A stretch of DNA of 64,000 nucleotides from Propionibacteriaceae bacterium (GCA_017306015.1 JAFKJK010000021.1:1-64000), one strand, 5' to 3'; positions 15,835 to 25,007 are shown, numbered from the stretch's first letter. Made by a program: numbers and translations. The notes: generated from the letters alone by a model not told the origin.

Positions 15835-16826
15835 GCCGGCGGGCCCGGGACGCGATCACCGACGATCCGCACGCCGGCTTCGAGCGGGCCGGACGCAGCA
15901 GCCGTCCGCGGACCAAGGAGCGGCCCACCTACGCCGACGCGGTGGACGGTGTCGTGGTGTCCGTCGACCGTGGCCGGTTCCGCTGCCACCTCGGCGGGCA
16001 GGAGCAGCCGGTCAGCGCGATCAAGGCCCGCAGCCTGCCGCGCGGGTCGGTGATCGTCGGCGACCGGGTCCGGCTCGTCGGCGACACGTCCGGGGCGGAG
16101 GGCACGCTCGCGCGAATCGTCGAGGTGGCCGAGCGGACCACCGTGCTCCGGCGCACCGCGGACGACGACGACCCGTACGAGCGTCCGATCGTCGCGAACG
16201 CTGACCAGCTCGCGATCGTCGCCGCGCTGGCAGACCCGCCGCCGCGGGTGGGGATGATCGATCGCATCCTCGTCGCCGCGTACGACGCCGGCCTGGAGCC
16301 GCTGCTGGTGCTCACCAAGGCCGACCTGGCCGCACCGGACGGCCTGATGGCCACCTACCGTCCGCTGGGGCTGAAGGTGGTGGCGGTGGAGCCCGGCACC
16401 GACCTGACCGAGCTGCGGGAGGCGTTGGAGGGCCACGCCAGCGTTCTGATCGGCCACTCAGGGGTCGGCAAGTCCACGCTCGTCAACGCGCTCATCCCGG
16501 GGGTCGATCGCGCCACCGGCGAGGTCAACGAGGTCACCGGACGCGGCCGGCACACCTCCACCAGCGCGATCGCCCTGCCGCTGCCCGAGGGCGCCGGCTG
16601 GGTGATCGACACTCCGGGCATCCGCTCGTTCGGACTGAGCCACATCACCCCCGACTCGTTCGTCGCGGCCTTCGGTGACCTGGCCGAGCTCGTCGAGGAC
16701 TGCCCCCGCGGCTGCCGCCACGACTCGTCCTCGCCGGAGTGCGCCCTCGACGTCGCGGTGGCCGATGGCCGGCTGAGTCGCGAACGGCTGGAGTCGTTCC
16801 GGAGGATGGAAGGCGCGTTCGGCTAG
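15831..16826 (+). CDS. rsgA: Ribosome small-subunit GTPase RsgA
   Basis: 331-residue circularly permuted GTPase that checks late 30S assembly. After a basic actinobacterial N-terminal extension come the OB fold (VDGVVVSVDRGRFRCHLGGQ; PRGSVIVGDRVRLVG), the G4 motif LVLTKADLA, G1 GHSGVGKSTLVNAL, G3 DTPGIRSFGL, and a zinc knuckle (EDCPRGCRHDSSSPEC). The frame is open far upstream under aroA, but the protein begins at TTG 15831 (SRRARDAITDDP), overlapping the aroA stop as TTGA. Third gene of the operon. Confidence 0.94.
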   Translation: MSRRARDAITDDPHAGFERAGRSSRPRTKERPTYADAVDGVVVSVDRGRFRCHLGGQEQPVSAIKARSLPRGSVIVGDRVRLVGDTSGAEGTLARIVEVAERTTVLRRTADDDDPYERPIVANADQLAIVAALADPPPRVGMIDRILVAAYDAGLEPLLVLTKADLAAPDGLMATYRPLGLKVVAVEPGTDLTELREALEGHASVLIGHSGVGKSTLVNALIPGVDRATGEVNEVTGRGRHTSTSAIALPLPEGAGWVIDTPGIRSFGLSHITPDSFVAAFGDLAELVEDCPRGCRHDSSSPECALDVAVADGRLSRERLESFRRMEGAFG

Positions 16827-16835
16827 ATTTCTGCC

Positions 16836-17630
16836 ATGCCCGACCAATCCTGGACCGACGACCTCCGGCTGGCCCACGTGCTCGCCGACCAGGCCGACGC
16901 GATCACCACCAGCCGGTTCAAGGCGGTCGACCTGCGGGTCACTGCCAAGCCCGACCTGACGCCGGTGACCGACGCCGACACGGCGGTCGAGGACGCCATC
17001 CGGACGAGCCTGTCGCGCACCCGTCCGCGCGACGCCGTCCACGGCGAGGAGCGGGAGGATTCCGGCTGGGGACCGCGCCGGTGGGTGATCGACCCGATCG
17101 ACGCGACGGCGAACTTCGTCCGCGGGGTGCCGGTGTGGGCGACCCTGATCGCCCTGATGGACGGCGACGAGGTCGTCGCAGGGGTGGTGTCCGCGCCGGC
17201 GTTGGGACGCCGCTGGTGGGCTGCCAAGGGCAGCGGGGCATTCTCCGGACGCACCCTGCTCCAGGGCACGCCGCTGCGCACCTCGGCCGTGGGCACCATC
17301 GCCGACGCCTCGCTGTCCTACTCCTCCATCGGCGGCTGGGTGGACTCCGGCCGCGGCCAGCAGTTCGTCGACCTGCTCCGCGACTGCTGGCGGACCCGCG
17401 CCTACGGCGACTTCTGGAGCTACATGCTGGTGGCCGAGGGCGCCGTCGACTTGGCGGCCGAGCCCGAACTCGCCCTGCACGACATGGCGGCGGTCTCGAT
17501 CGTCGTGACCGAGGCCGGTGGCCGGTTCACCAACCTCGACGGGGTTGACGGCGTGGCCGGGCCCGGTGCGATCGCGACCAACGGCCGGCTGCACGAGGAA
17601 ATCGTCGAGCGGCTGGCGCTCGAGGACTGA
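16836..17630 (+). CDS. hisN: Histidinol-phosphatase, inositol monophosphatase family (HisN type)
   Basis: 264-residue FIG-superfamily phosphatase with Mg2+ ligands in VHGEERED and IDPIDATANFVRGVPVW, and a C-terminal ALHDMAAVSIVVTEAGG. Inositol monophosphatase and HisN share these motifs. The actinobacterial HisN assignment rests on length, DATANFVRG and the neighbourhood with aroA and rsgA. It would remove phosphate from L-histidinol phosphate in histidine synthesis; a general sugar-phosphate phosphatase is the alternative. The ATG at 16836 lies 9 bases past the rsgA stop, so it is probably the last gene of the operon. Confidence 0.86.
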   Translation: MPDQSWTDDLRLAHVLADQADAITTSRFKAVDLRVTAKPDLTPVTDADTAVEDAIRTSLSRTRPRDAVHGEEREDSGWGPRRWVIDPIDATANFVRGVPVWATLIALMDGDEVVAGVVSAPALGRRWWAAKGSGAFSGRTLLQGTPLRTSAVGTIADASLSYSSIGGWVDSGRGQQFVDLLRDCWRTRAYGDFWSYMLVAEGAVDLAAEPELALHDMAAVSIVVTEAGGRFTNLDGVDGVAGPGAIATNGRLHEEIVERLALED

Positions 17631-17694
17631 ACCCGACGAGGACTGAACCCGACTCAGCACCGGAAGGTCACGAGTCGGGATCGTCGCGGGACGT

Positions 17695-18258
17695 TCAGGG
17701 GCAGCTGGCCGGGCTGGCGAGAATCTGGGCAACAGTCCGTGCCGGCCGGGGCAGCCCGGCAAGCTCGCCAGCGCTCACCGCAGTCATCGCCGGGTCGTTC
17801 CACACGGGCTCGAAGGAACCCGAGTCGGTCTGCTGCCAGATCCCGACCGGCCCGCCCACGGTCAGCCAGATACCCTTCACCTGGGATCCGTTCCGGTCGA
17901 CCCAGGGCTTGAGGTAGGCCAAGTAGCGCTTTCCGACGCGAAGCGTGCTCACTCCCTTCACGTCGCCGACGTCTGGATTCACCACCGCGAACGAATCGCC
18001 CGTCGAAACACCACCCAGTGCCTGCTCTAGCCGGACGGAGGCGGTCGCGACCCGTTCTCCGGCGCTGTCCGCCACGCCCCGCTCAACGGCACTCAGTACC
18101 ACCAACGAAGTGGCCCCTCTCGCGAGATCGCTGGCGTCCGTGAACTCGCAGGCCATGGAGCCCGCGTGACTCTGCTGGACGCTGTCACACCCGGTGCCGA
18201 TGACGGCGCAGACCGCCAAAAGCACAACCCTGGTACTGACGCCCGGTTTCTTGCTCAT
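17695..18258 (-). CDS. Putative secreted lipoprotein, unknown function
   Basis: 187 residues. The N-terminus is a lipoprotein signal: MSKKPGVSTRVVLLAVCAVIGTGC, a short basic part, a hydrophobic stretch and Cys in the lipobox position. The mature part has a compact beta-rich pattern (ATSLVVLSAVERGV; TLRVGKRYLAYLKPW; WLTVGGPVGIW). I do not recognise a family. The adjacent upstream gene shows the same pattern (LVxxSxV, GxRxxxFL, GGPxG), so the two are probably diverged paralogues. Starts 8 bases after that gene ends, likely co-transcribed. Lower G+C than the flanking core genes. Confidence 0.7.
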   Translation of the reverse strand: MSKKPGVSTRVVLLAVCAVIGTGCDSVQQSHAGSMACEFTDASDLARGATSLVVLSAVERGVADSAGERVATASVRLEQALGGVSTGDSFAVVNPDVGDVKGVSTLRVGKRYLAYLKPWVDRNGSQVKGIWLTVGGPVGIWQQTDSGSFEPVWNDPAMTAVSAGELAGLPRPARTVAQILASPASCP

Positions 18259-18266
18259 TTTGCGCC

Positions 18267-18719
18267 TTAGGGAGTTACTGCGTAAGACTTGGCTCGACCG
18301 GTGCCCAGCTCGTCTCTAGTTGATGCCAAGAGTGCGTTGAGGGGCTGAGACGTTGCCGCCAAGAGCCCGCCGCCGACTCGGTGCGCTTCGCCTCCACGAA
18401 TCTGAAGTCGGCCAGTGGGTCCACCCTGTATCACGAATTGTCCCGGAGCGAACTCCCGAAGGAACACAATCGCGCGCTCACCCTTAATCAACAACGGATC
18501 GTCATCAGCGACAACCACGCTGCCATCCTTAGCGATCGCTCCGAGTTGTCGAACGACAATCTCTTTCGACTTCGCCTGATCCGAGCGCGAAACTGCGATC
18601 CATTCGTCAACAGACACGCCGTAGTTGGTGAACGGAATCGCATCCAGTTCTTCGGTGCTTTGCACTTCACTCACCGTAACCAAAGCGATGACCCCGGCGT
18701 GATCGACCATCTGGCTCAA
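18267..18719 (-). CDS. Hypothetical protein, probable paralogue of the next gene, 5' end uncertain
   Basis: 150 residues from TTG at 18719 (the next Met is residue 4). It shows the same pattern as its neighbour: VIALVTVSEVQST, KGERAIVFLREF and FVIQGGPTGRLQ. There is no signal peptide in frame. Upstream the frame reads WAEAFPTL before a TAG, and this fits the family pattern, so coding once continued further. A signal-like segment (HVLRILVLLTPASVSG) survives in another frame at about 18820-18870. The gene is therefore probably truncated by a frameshift, or expressed as a cytosolic remnant. About 53 % G+C in one 60-base sample against roughly 70 % around it suggests transfer. Confidence 0.5.
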   Translation of the reverse strand: MSQMVDHAGVIALVTVSEVQSTEELDAIPFTNYGVSVDEWIAVSRSDQAKSKEIVVRQLGAIAKDGSVVVADDDPLLIKGERAIVFLREFAPGQFVIQGGPTGRLQIRGGEAHRVGGGLLAATSQPLNALLASTRDELGTGRAKSYAVTP

Positions 18720-18912
18720 GGTGGGGAATGCCTCTGCCCAGGAGCACTACCGGGAGCTTCGAAAGCTTGGTCACAGAGGAGTCCTCTCGTTGCGCAGAAC
18801 CCAGAGTTTTTGTGATCATTCCACTAACGGAGGCCGGAGTCAAGAGAACCAAGATCCGCAATACGTGGCCTGATAGCTGAGCAAGGCGGGTCGGGGCACG
18901 AGGCTCCGCCAC
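18720..18912 (-). pseudogene. Possible decayed 5' part of the preceding gene
   Basis: A GTG-initiated frame from 18912 gives MAEPRAPTRLAQLSG, then a hydrophobic signal-like stretch (HVLRILVLLTPASVSG). It runs out of register with the 18267-18719 gene and terminates inside it. Joining the two would require a frameshift near 18735-18800. 18913-19054 holds nothing I can identify. Confidence 0.35.
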
Positions 18913-19054
18913 AATCCTCGTTGGCTAGCTGACCTCAGAAAACCCCTTGCCACGCCGCATTTGGTGGTGAATGTTCGGGCCCGTGCATGCCCGGGCTCGC
19001 TACGTCGGCGGGGCGTCTAGTGAGCTGCAGTTGACGCCTTCGGGCGGGCGTTGG

Positions 19055-19966
19055 TCAGTGGGCCTGCAGGCCGGCTGAGACGCGGCCCATCTCGGCGATC
19101 ACGTCGGCGCGCTCCTTGGTCGCCTCTCCGAAGAAGAAGAACGGTCCGTCGGTGGTGTCGACGACGATCACCCGCACCCGCGAGCCCTTGGTGTCCAGAT
19201 CCGGATAGTCCCAGGAGTAGGTCGCCTCGGCCTGGACTGCCTGCCGTCCCGAGATGGTCAGGCTGGTCAGTTGCAGCGTGGTCGGCGCCCGGTACTTGTC
19301 GAGGGAGTCGGTCGTGGCCAGGCAGGCGACGATGCTGCGGGCCTGGGTCTCCAGGTCGGTGGGCTGGGCGAAGTTGGTCGGCCCGATGATCAGCGTGTTG
19401 AACCAGTCTCCGGTCTCCGGGTGTTCCTCGACCACCTTCAGGTAGCCCCAGGCGTTGATGCCGTACTGGATCAGCGGCTGCGGTCCCGGCCCCTTCCACC
19501 CGGCGGACGTGGGCACCGGCATCGAGAGCGCGCCGACCGTGAGCCGGCGGGAGCCGGCGCTGACGTGGATGTCGGGTGCGGGCCCGATCCGGTCGCAGCG
19601 CAGGTCCGTCCTCCGAGCACTCGGCGACGGGGTCGGGGTCGGCGTGGGAGTTGGCGTCGGGGACGGGCTCGGTGTGGGCGGCGGAGTCGGCTCGTCGGTC
19701 TCGTTCCAGGCCGACCTGGTCGGCGAGTACGTGGGAGCCGGCGGTGGATCGCCCTCGTCGTTGACGCGCCAGACGATCACCGCGATCAGCGCGATCACCA
19801 CGGCGGCGGCCAGCAGGATCAGCCACCAGGTGCGCCCGCCGCCCCCGTCCGCCGCTGGGCCGGTGCCGGGCAGCTGGTCGATCCGCTGGGTCCACGCGCG
19901 GCCGTCCCAGTAGCGCAGCTGGTTGGGGACGCCGGACGGGTCCGGATACCAGCCCGGCTCGCTCAC
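19055..19966 (-). CDS. DUF2510 membrane-anchored protein with Pro/Thr linker
   Basis: 303 residues. An N-terminal DUF2510 domain (GWYPDPSGVPNQLRYWDGRAWT, residues 4-26) is followed by one transmembrane helix (WWLILLAAAVVIALIAVIVW, about 47-67). A low-complexity Pro/Thr/Ser linker (about 75-115, with PTPTPTPTP repeats) and a folded extracytoplasmic domain of about 180 residues follow. DUF2510 is usually a cytoplasmic domain attached to membrane proteins in actinobacteria. The C-terminal domain resembles none I can name; it has one Cys pair (Cys in DLRCDR and IVACLA). GTG start at 19966. The peptide ABC genes end (20006) upstream on the same strand. Confidence 0.75.
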   Translation of the reverse strand: MSEPGWYPDPSGVPNQLRYWDGRAWTQRIDQLPGTGPAADGGGGRTWWLILLAAAVVIALIAVIVWRVNDEGDPPPAPTYSPTRSAWNETDEPTPPPTPSPSPTPTPTPTPTPSPSARRTDLRCDRIGPAPDIHVSAGSRRLTVGALSMPVPTSAGWKGPGPQPLIQYGINAWGYLKVVEEHPETGDWFNTLIIGPTNFAQPTDLETQARSIVACLATTDSLDKYRAPTTLQLTSLTISGRQAVQAEATYSWDYPDLDTKGSRVRVIVVDTTDGPFFFFGEATKERADVIAEMGRVSAGLQAH

Positions 19967-20005
19967 CGGACCGCCTCGAGGTCGCCTCCACCCACGACGG
20001 CCAGC

Positions 20006-20833
20006 CTATGCGCCAGGGGTGGTGACCGGGTGGTCGGTCGCCGATGGGTCGATGCGGATCCGGGGGACGGCGGCCAGGAGCGCCCGGGTGTAGTCGCTCT
20101 CCGGAGACTCGTACACCCGGCTGGTCGAGCCGCGCTCGACGATGCGTCCGGCCTGCATCACCACGACCGTGTCGCACAGGTGCCGCACGACCTGCAGGTC
20201 GTGGCTGACCAGCACCAGCGTGAGGCCCTGGTCGCGGACCAGGTCGGTGAGGAGGTTCAGCACCTGGGCGCGCACCGACACATCGAGGGCGGAGACCGGC
20301 TCGTCGGCGATCAGCACCTCCGGTTTCGGTGCCAGCGCCCGGGCGATCGCGATCCGCTGCCGCTGGCCGCCGGAGAACTCGTGCGGGTACCGGTCGGCCG
20401 CCTCCGGCGGGAGGTCGACAGCCGTGAGCACCTCGGCCAGCCGCTCCCGGTGATCGATGCCCGTCCCCAGCTGCCGGCGGACCAGCCGGGAGCGCAGCGG
20501 CTCGGTGATGACGTCGCCGACGCGCATCCGCGGGTCCAGGGACGACCGGGGGTCCTGGAAGACGAGCTGGACGGCGGCGCGCAGAAACCCCAGCTCACGC
20601 TCGGGACGCCCGGAGACCTGTTCGCCGTCGAACCAGACCGTCCCACTGGTGGGACGGTCGAGTCCGGTCATCAACCGGACCAGGGTGGACTTGCCGGAGC
20701 CGGACTCCCCCACGATGCCGAGGCGCTCGCCCCGAGACACCTCGACGTCGACCCCGTCGAGCGCGAGCACGTGCCTCCCGGCGTCGGTGAACCGGCGGGT
20801 CAGTGCCTGCACCCGGTACAGCGGCTCGGTCAC
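20006..20833 (-). CDS. Peptide/nickel ABC importer ATPase, OppF/DppF type
   Basis: 275-residue nucleotide-binding subunit. Walker A is GIVGESGSGKSTLVRL, the Q-loop VFQDPRSSLDPRM, the signature FSGGQRQRIAIARAL, Walker B LIADEPVSALDVS, and the H-loop VLVSHDL. The one-residue variation from oligopeptide-type ATPases is minor. It starts at GTG 20833, overlapping the stop of the partner ATPase (GTGA). Last gene of a five-gene transporter operon. The C-terminus is short and lacks the usual Cys-containing oligopeptide_C tail. Confidence 0.9.
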   Translation of the reverse strand: MTEPLYRVQALTRRFTDAGRHVLALDGVDVEVSRGERLGIVGESGSGKSTLVRLMTGLDRPTSGTVWFDGEQVSGRPERELGFLRAAVQLVFQDPRSSLDPRMRVGDVITEPLRSRLVRRQLGTGIDHRERLAEVLTAVDLPPEAADRYPHEFSGGQRQRIAIARALAPKPEVLIADEPVSALDVSVRAQVLNLLTDLVRDQGLTLVLVSHDLQVVRHLCDTVVVMQAGRIVERGSTSRVYESPESDYTRALLAAVPRIRIDPSATDHPVTTPGA

Positions 20834-21684
20834 GACCTCACCTCGTCCGCCTCGTAGAAGTCCTCGACCACCGGCAGCCGCTGGCCGGGCTCGACCAGGT
20901 CGAGCCGGGCGGTGGCGACCAGGCCGCGGGTGTACGGATGCCTCGGCGCGGTGAACAGCTCGGCGACCGTGCCGGCCTCGACGATCCTGCCGTCCAGCAT
21001 GACCACGACCTGGTCGCACACCTGAGAGACGACCGCGAGGTCGTGGCTGATGAACAGGCACGCCGCGCCGGACTCGGTGAGCACCTCGTCCAGCAGCCGC
21101 AGCACCTTCGCCTGCACGGTCACATCCAGCGCGGTGGTCGGCTCGTCGCAGATCACCAGCCGCGGCGAGTTGATCACCGCCATCGCGAGGATCACGCGCT
21201 GCCGCTGCCCGCCGGACAGCTGGTGCGGGTAGGCGTCGGCGACCCGCTCGGCATCGTCCAGCCCGACCCGCGTCAGCATGTCCACGACCCGCTCGCGCGC
21301 CCGGCCCGGCTCGGCGCCCTGGTGCAACCGCAGCACCTCGGCGACCTGACGACCGACCCGCATCGTCGGATCGAGGGCTGTCATCGGCTCCTGGAAGACC
21401 ATCGAGAGCACGTTGCCGCGCAACCGGGCAAGTTCGGGCTCGGCCAGGCCGAGGATCTCGGTACCGGCCACCCGGATCGATCCCGACGCGGTCGCGTTCT
21501 CGGGCAGCAGGCCCATCACCGCAAGCGCGGTCACCGTCTTGCCCGAGCCCGACTCGCCGATGACGCCGAGCCGCTGGCCCGGTTCGAGGCTGAAGCTCAC
21601 CGCGCGGACGGCCTCGATCCGCCGGTGGCCGAAGCGGACGCCGAGGTCGGTCACCTCCAGCAGGCTCGTCGGTGGGGTACTCAC
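20830..21684 (-). CDS. Peptide/nickel ABC importer ATPase, OppD/DppD type
   Basis: 284-residue ATPase: Walker A GVIGESGSGKTVTALAVMGL, Q-loop MVFQEPMTALDPTM, signature LSGGQRQRVILAMAV, Walker B LVICDEPTTALDVT, H-loop LFISHDLAVV. The C-terminal PRHPYTRGLVATARLD is typical of the OppD family. Starts at GTG 21684, overlapping the permease stop by 4 bases (GTGA). Works as a heterodimer with the following ATPase to drive uptake through the two permeases. Confidence 0.92.
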   Translation of the reverse strand: MSTPPTSLLEVTDLGVRFGHRRIEAVRAVSFSLEPGQRLGVIGESGSGKTVTALAVMGLLPENATASGSIRVAGTEILGLAEPELARLRGNVLSMVFQEPMTALDPTMRVGRQVAEVLRLHQGAEPGRARERVVDMLTRVGLDDAERVADAYPHQLSGGQRQRVILAMAVINSPRLVICDEPTTALDVTVQAKVLRLLDEVLTESGAACLFISHDLAVVSQVCDQVVVMLDGRIVEAGTVAELFTAPRHPYTRGLVATARLDLVEPGQRLPVVEDFYEADEVRS

Positions 21685-22493
21685 TGGACCTCCCGCAGCC
21701 GCGGGTCGAGGTAGTCCCGCAGGCCGTCGCCGAGGAGGTTGAAGCCGAGGACGGCGAGCGCGATCGCCAGGCCCGGCCAGACCGACTGCAGCGGCGCGGT
21801 GAACAGCTGGTCCTGGGCCTGGCGGAGCATGTTGCCCCAGGTGGGCACCGACCGCGGCGTGCCGAGACCGAGGTAGCTCAGGGCAGCCTCGGCGAGGATG
21901 GCGAGGGCGAACACCACGGACGCCTGGACGCCGACCACCGGGGCGATGTTCGGACCGACGTGCCGGACGGCGATGCCGAGCCGGGACGTCCCCGACACCC
22001 GAGCGGCGAGGACGAAGTCGCTGGCCACGACCTGCAGGGCCCCGGCCCGGGACACCCGGGCGAACGCCGGAATGGTGGAGATGCCGATCGCGGCCATGGC
22101 GGTGACGGTGGACGCCCCCCAGACGGAGGCGAACAGCATGGCCAGGATCAGGGCCGGGAACGCGTAGACGATGTCGGCGGCCCGCATGACCACCTCGTCC
22201 AGCCAGCCGCCGAGCTGTCCGGCGACCATGCCGAGCGGGACACCGACAACGGCCGAGACCCCGACCGAGACGATGCCGACGAGCAGGGTCGCACGGGCGC
22301 CGACCAGCAGCTGGCTGACGATGTCGATGCCGAAGCCGTCGGTGCCGAGCAGGTGCGGCCAGCCCGGCGGCCGCAGCCGGTTCGCGCCGTCCACCTGGAT
22401 CGGGTCGAACGGCGTCCAGAACAGCGACACGATGGCGGACGCGACGACGAGGCCGACCAGGACGAGTCCGACAACGAGCTGGAAGCGCTTCAC
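21681..22493 (-). CDS. Peptide ABC importer permease, OppC/DppC type
   Basis: 270 residues with an N-terminal helix (LVVGLVLVGLVVASAIVSLFW) followed by the external loop HLLGTDGFGIDIVSQLLVGAR, typical of DppC. Four to five more helices follow. The EAA loop is ISTIPAFARVSRAGALQV...DFVLAARVSGTSR. A C-terminal LLGDGLRDYLDPRLRE ends the protein. The GTG at 22493 overlaps the stop of the partner permease by 4 bases. The frame is open upstream, but the family homology starts here. Confidence 0.92.
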   Translation of the reverse strand: MKRFQLVVGLVLVGLVVASAIVSLFWTPFDPIQVDGANRLRPPGWPHLLGTDGFGIDIVSQLLVGARATLLVGIVSVGVSAVVGVPLGMVAGQLGGWLDEVVMRAADIVYAFPALILAMLFASVWGASTVTAMAAIGISTIPAFARVSRAGALQVVASDFVLAARVSGTSRLGIAVRHVGPNIAPVVGVQASVVFALAILAEAALSYLGLGTPRSVPTWGNMLRQAQDQLFTAPLQSVWPGLAIALAVLGFNLLGDGLRDYLDPRLREVQ

Positions 22494-23452
22494 GCCCGGT
22501 CTCCCGTCCGCTGCCTGGGGTCGATCAGCAGGTAGGAGAAGTCCACCAGGGCGCTGATGCCGAGCACGGTGAGGACGAGCAGCATCACCGTCCCCTGGAC
22601 CACCAGGAGGTCGCGCTGGTTGACCGCTGTCAGGAGCAGCGACCCGAGCCCCGGAAGGGCGAACACCGACTCGACCACGATCGCGCCGACCAGCACCGAT
22701 CCCACCTGCAGGCCGAGCACGGTGACCAGTGAGATGGCGGCGTTGCGGACGCCGTGCCGCCACAGGGCTCGCATCGGCGTCCAACCCACCGAGCGCGCGG
22801 TGCGGTAGTAGTCCTCGTTCAGGACTTCGACGAAGGCCGAGCGGACGTAGCGGATCAGCACGGCTGCCTGGACCCCGGCGAGGGTGAGGCACGGCAGGAC
22901 GAGGTGGCGTGCCCACTGGACGGGGTCCTGGGTGAGCGGGACGTAGCCGTTGGCCGGGAGCCAGCGCAGCCAGACCGCGAAGACGACCACGGCGATGATG
23001 CCTCCCCAGAAGACCGGGATGGCCATTCCCACCTGGGCCGCGGAGCTGACCGCGACCCCCTGCCAGGAGCGACGCTTGAGGGCTGCGACCATGCCCGCCG
23101 GCAGCGCGATCAGCAGGGTGAGCACCATCGAGATCCCGACCAGCCACAGCGTCACGGCGAGCCGCGGACCGATCAGGGACAGCACCGACTGGCCGGGGAA
23201 GACGTGGGAAACCCCGAAGTCGCCGACGAGCATGCCGCCGACCCAGCTGGCGTACTGCACCCACAACGGACGGTCGAGCCCGAGCTCGGCGCGGAGCTTC
23301 GCGACCGCCTCGGGCGTCGCGTCGATGCCGAGCAGGACCTGGGCGACGTCGCCAGGGAGCGCCTTGGTGATCATGAAGATCAGGAGCGAGGCTCCGACGA
23401 GGCTGATCGCGAAAATCCCGATCCGGCGCCCGATCCGCAGCGCGAGTCGCAT
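22490..23452 (-). CDS. Peptide ABC importer permease, OppB/DppB type
   Basis: 320 residues. N-terminal helix IGIFAISLVGASLLIFMITKAL is followed by PGDVAQVLLGIDATPEAVAKL, the typical DppB periplasmic opening (LGLDRPLWVQYASWV). The EAA loop is YVRSAFVEVLNEDYYRTARSVG, and about six helices are visible. ATG start at 23452. It pairs with the following permease to form the membrane channel. Confidence 0.93.
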   Translation of the reverse strand: MRLALRIGRRIGIFAISLVGASLLIFMITKALPGDVAQVLLGIDATPEAVAKLRAELGLDRPLWVQYASWVGGMLVGDFGVSHVFPGQSVLSLIGPRLAVTLWLVGISMVLTLLIALPAGMVAALKRRSWQGVAVSSAAQVGMAIPVFWGGIIAVVVFAVWLRWLPANGYVPLTQDPVQWARHLVLPCLTLAGVQAAVLIRYVRSAFVEVLNEDYYRTARSVGWTPMRALWRHGVRNAAISLVTVLGLQVGSVLVGAIVVESVFALPGLGSLLLTAVNQRDLLVVQGTVMLLVLTVLGISALVDFSYLLIDPRQRTGDRA

Positions 23453-23468
23453 GGCGGCGGCGGGACGC

Positions 23469-25007
23469 CTAGCCGCCCGCGATGGTACTGAGGTCGAAGC
23501 TCAGCGTGGTCGCGTTCTTCGGAAGCCCCGTGATCGTGCTCTTGGCGATGACCAGATTGGGCAGCGCGAACAGCCAGATCGCGGCCGCATCGTCGGCCAG
23601 GTAGCGCAGGGCCTCCTTCATCAGCGTGATCGACTCGGCCTCGGTCTTCGCCTGGTCGGCGGCGTTGTACAGCGCGGCGAACTTGGGGTCGCCGTAGTGC
23701 CAGTAGTAGTTCGGCAGCGCGAAGTTGCCGAGGTCGCGTGCCTCGACGTGGGCGACGATGGTCATGTCGTAGTCGCCGTCGCCGTAGACCTCCTTCAACC
23801 ACCGGGTGAAGTCGAGTTCCTCGACCTTCACGGTCACCCCGACGTCCCTCAGCGCGCTGGCCACGAACTGGGCCGACTTCTGGGCGTACGGAAAGGTGGG
23901 CACCCGCAACCGCAGGGTGAGGCCCTGGGCGTAGCCGGCCTCCTTGAGCAGCGCCCTGGCCTGGTCCGGGTTGTACGGATTGGTGCCGGTGAGGTCCTCG
24001 TACCAGGGATCCGTCGGCACCGACATGGAGCCGATCAGAGTGCCCTGACCGTTCCAGACCGTGTTCAGGAGTTGCTGGCGGTCGATCGCCATCGTGAGGG
24101 CCCGGCGGACCTCGAGCTTGGCCAGCGCCTTGGTCTTGTGGTTCAGGCCGAGCACGACTTCGCCGTTCGTCGTCCCGCTGATGGTGGTGAACCGGCTGGT
24201 GTCGGAGAACTGGCTCAGCGCGTCCGGGGCCTGCAGGTTCGAGATCACGTCCAGGTCGCCGGAGAGCATCGACGCGTTCATCGCGTTCGCGTCGGTGTAG
24301 TAGCGGAACGTGACCTCGCTGAACCGGGCCGGCGTGCCCCAGTAGTTGGTGTTGGGGGCGAGGACGACGCTCTGGCCCTTGCTCTGTGACTTCAGCGCGT
24401 ACGGGCCCGACCCGGCGGTGGTGGTGGCGACGTCACCGGTGAACGACGGGTCGAGCATCATGCCGAGAGTGGAGGACATGTTGTAGAGCCACATGATGGA
24501 CGGGTGCACCAGCTTGATCTGCACGACGTGGGTGTCCACGGCGGTGGCAGAGTCCATCACGGAGGCCTGTGCCTGCAGGGACGCGACGAGATTGCTGTCG
24601 CTCTTGAGCCGCTCGATGTTCGCGACCACGGCGGCGGCGTCAACCGGGGCACCCGAGGCGAACTTCGCCGCCGGGTTGAGATGGAAGGTGTAGGTGAGCC
24701 CGTCCGGGCTGAGCTCCCAGGCCTGGGCGAGCAGCGCCTTCAGCTTGCCGTCCGCGTCGACCTTCACCAAGGTCTCGTACACGTTGTAGAGGACGACCTG
24801 CGGGATGGCGGCCGCGGCGTTGTGCCAGGCGTCCATCGAGTCGGGCTCGCTGGTGGCCCCGATCGTCAGGGTGTGACCGGGCGGCTCGGACGGCGTCCCG
24901 GCGGTCGTGCACCCGACCATCATCAGCATCGCCAGGGCGCTCAGGACGGCGACAAGACGCCGGGACAGTCGCGACAGCGGACGCGTGGACGGAGCGGGTT
25001 GAGTCAT
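23469..25007 (-). CDS. Peptide ABC importer substrate-binding lipoprotein, OppA/DppA type (SBP family 5)
   Basis: 512 residues. A lipoprotein signal (RRLVAVLSALAMLMMVGC) places Cys33 as the acylated residue. Family 5 motifs follow: SEPDSMDAWHNAAA, QAWELSPDGLTYTFHLNP, AKFASGAPVDA, DVATTTAGSGPYALKS, RRALTMAIDRQQLL, and NPYNPDQARALLKEAGY. It delivers peptides or a similar ligand to the two permeases; the ligand cannot be read from sequence. ATG at 25007 with GGAGGGCTG upstream. First gene of the operon, 16 bases before the permease. Confidence 0.93.
   Translation of the reverse strand: MTQPAPSTRPLSRLSRRLVAVLSALAMLMMVGCTTAGTPSEPPGHTLTIGATSEPDSMDAWHNAAAAIPQVVLYNVYETLVKVDADGKLKALLAQAWELSPDGLTYTFHLNPAAKFASGAPVDAAAVVANIERLKSDSNLVASLQAQASVMDSATAVDTHVVQIKLVHPSIMWLYNMSSTLGMMLDPSFTGDVATTTAGSGPYALKSQSKGQSVVLAPNTNYWGTPARFSEVTFRYYTDANAMNASMLSGDLDVISNLQAPDALSQFSDTSRFTTISGTTNGEVVLGLNHKTKALAKLEVRRALTMAIDRQQLLNTVWNGQGTLIGSMSVPTDPWYEDLTGTNPYNPDQARALLKEAGYAQGLTLRLRVPTFPYAQKSAQFVASALRDVGVTVKVEELDFTRWLKEVYGDGDYDMTIVAHVEARDLGNFALPNYYWHYGDPKFAALYNAADQAKTEAESITLMKEALRYLADDAAAIWLFALPNLVIAKSTITGLPKNATTLSFDLSTIAGG

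Noticed and set aside
14499..16826. A 775-residue frame covering aroA and rsgA
   Set aside because: Its first part is a shadow of aroA in another frame; rsgA begins at TTG 15831.
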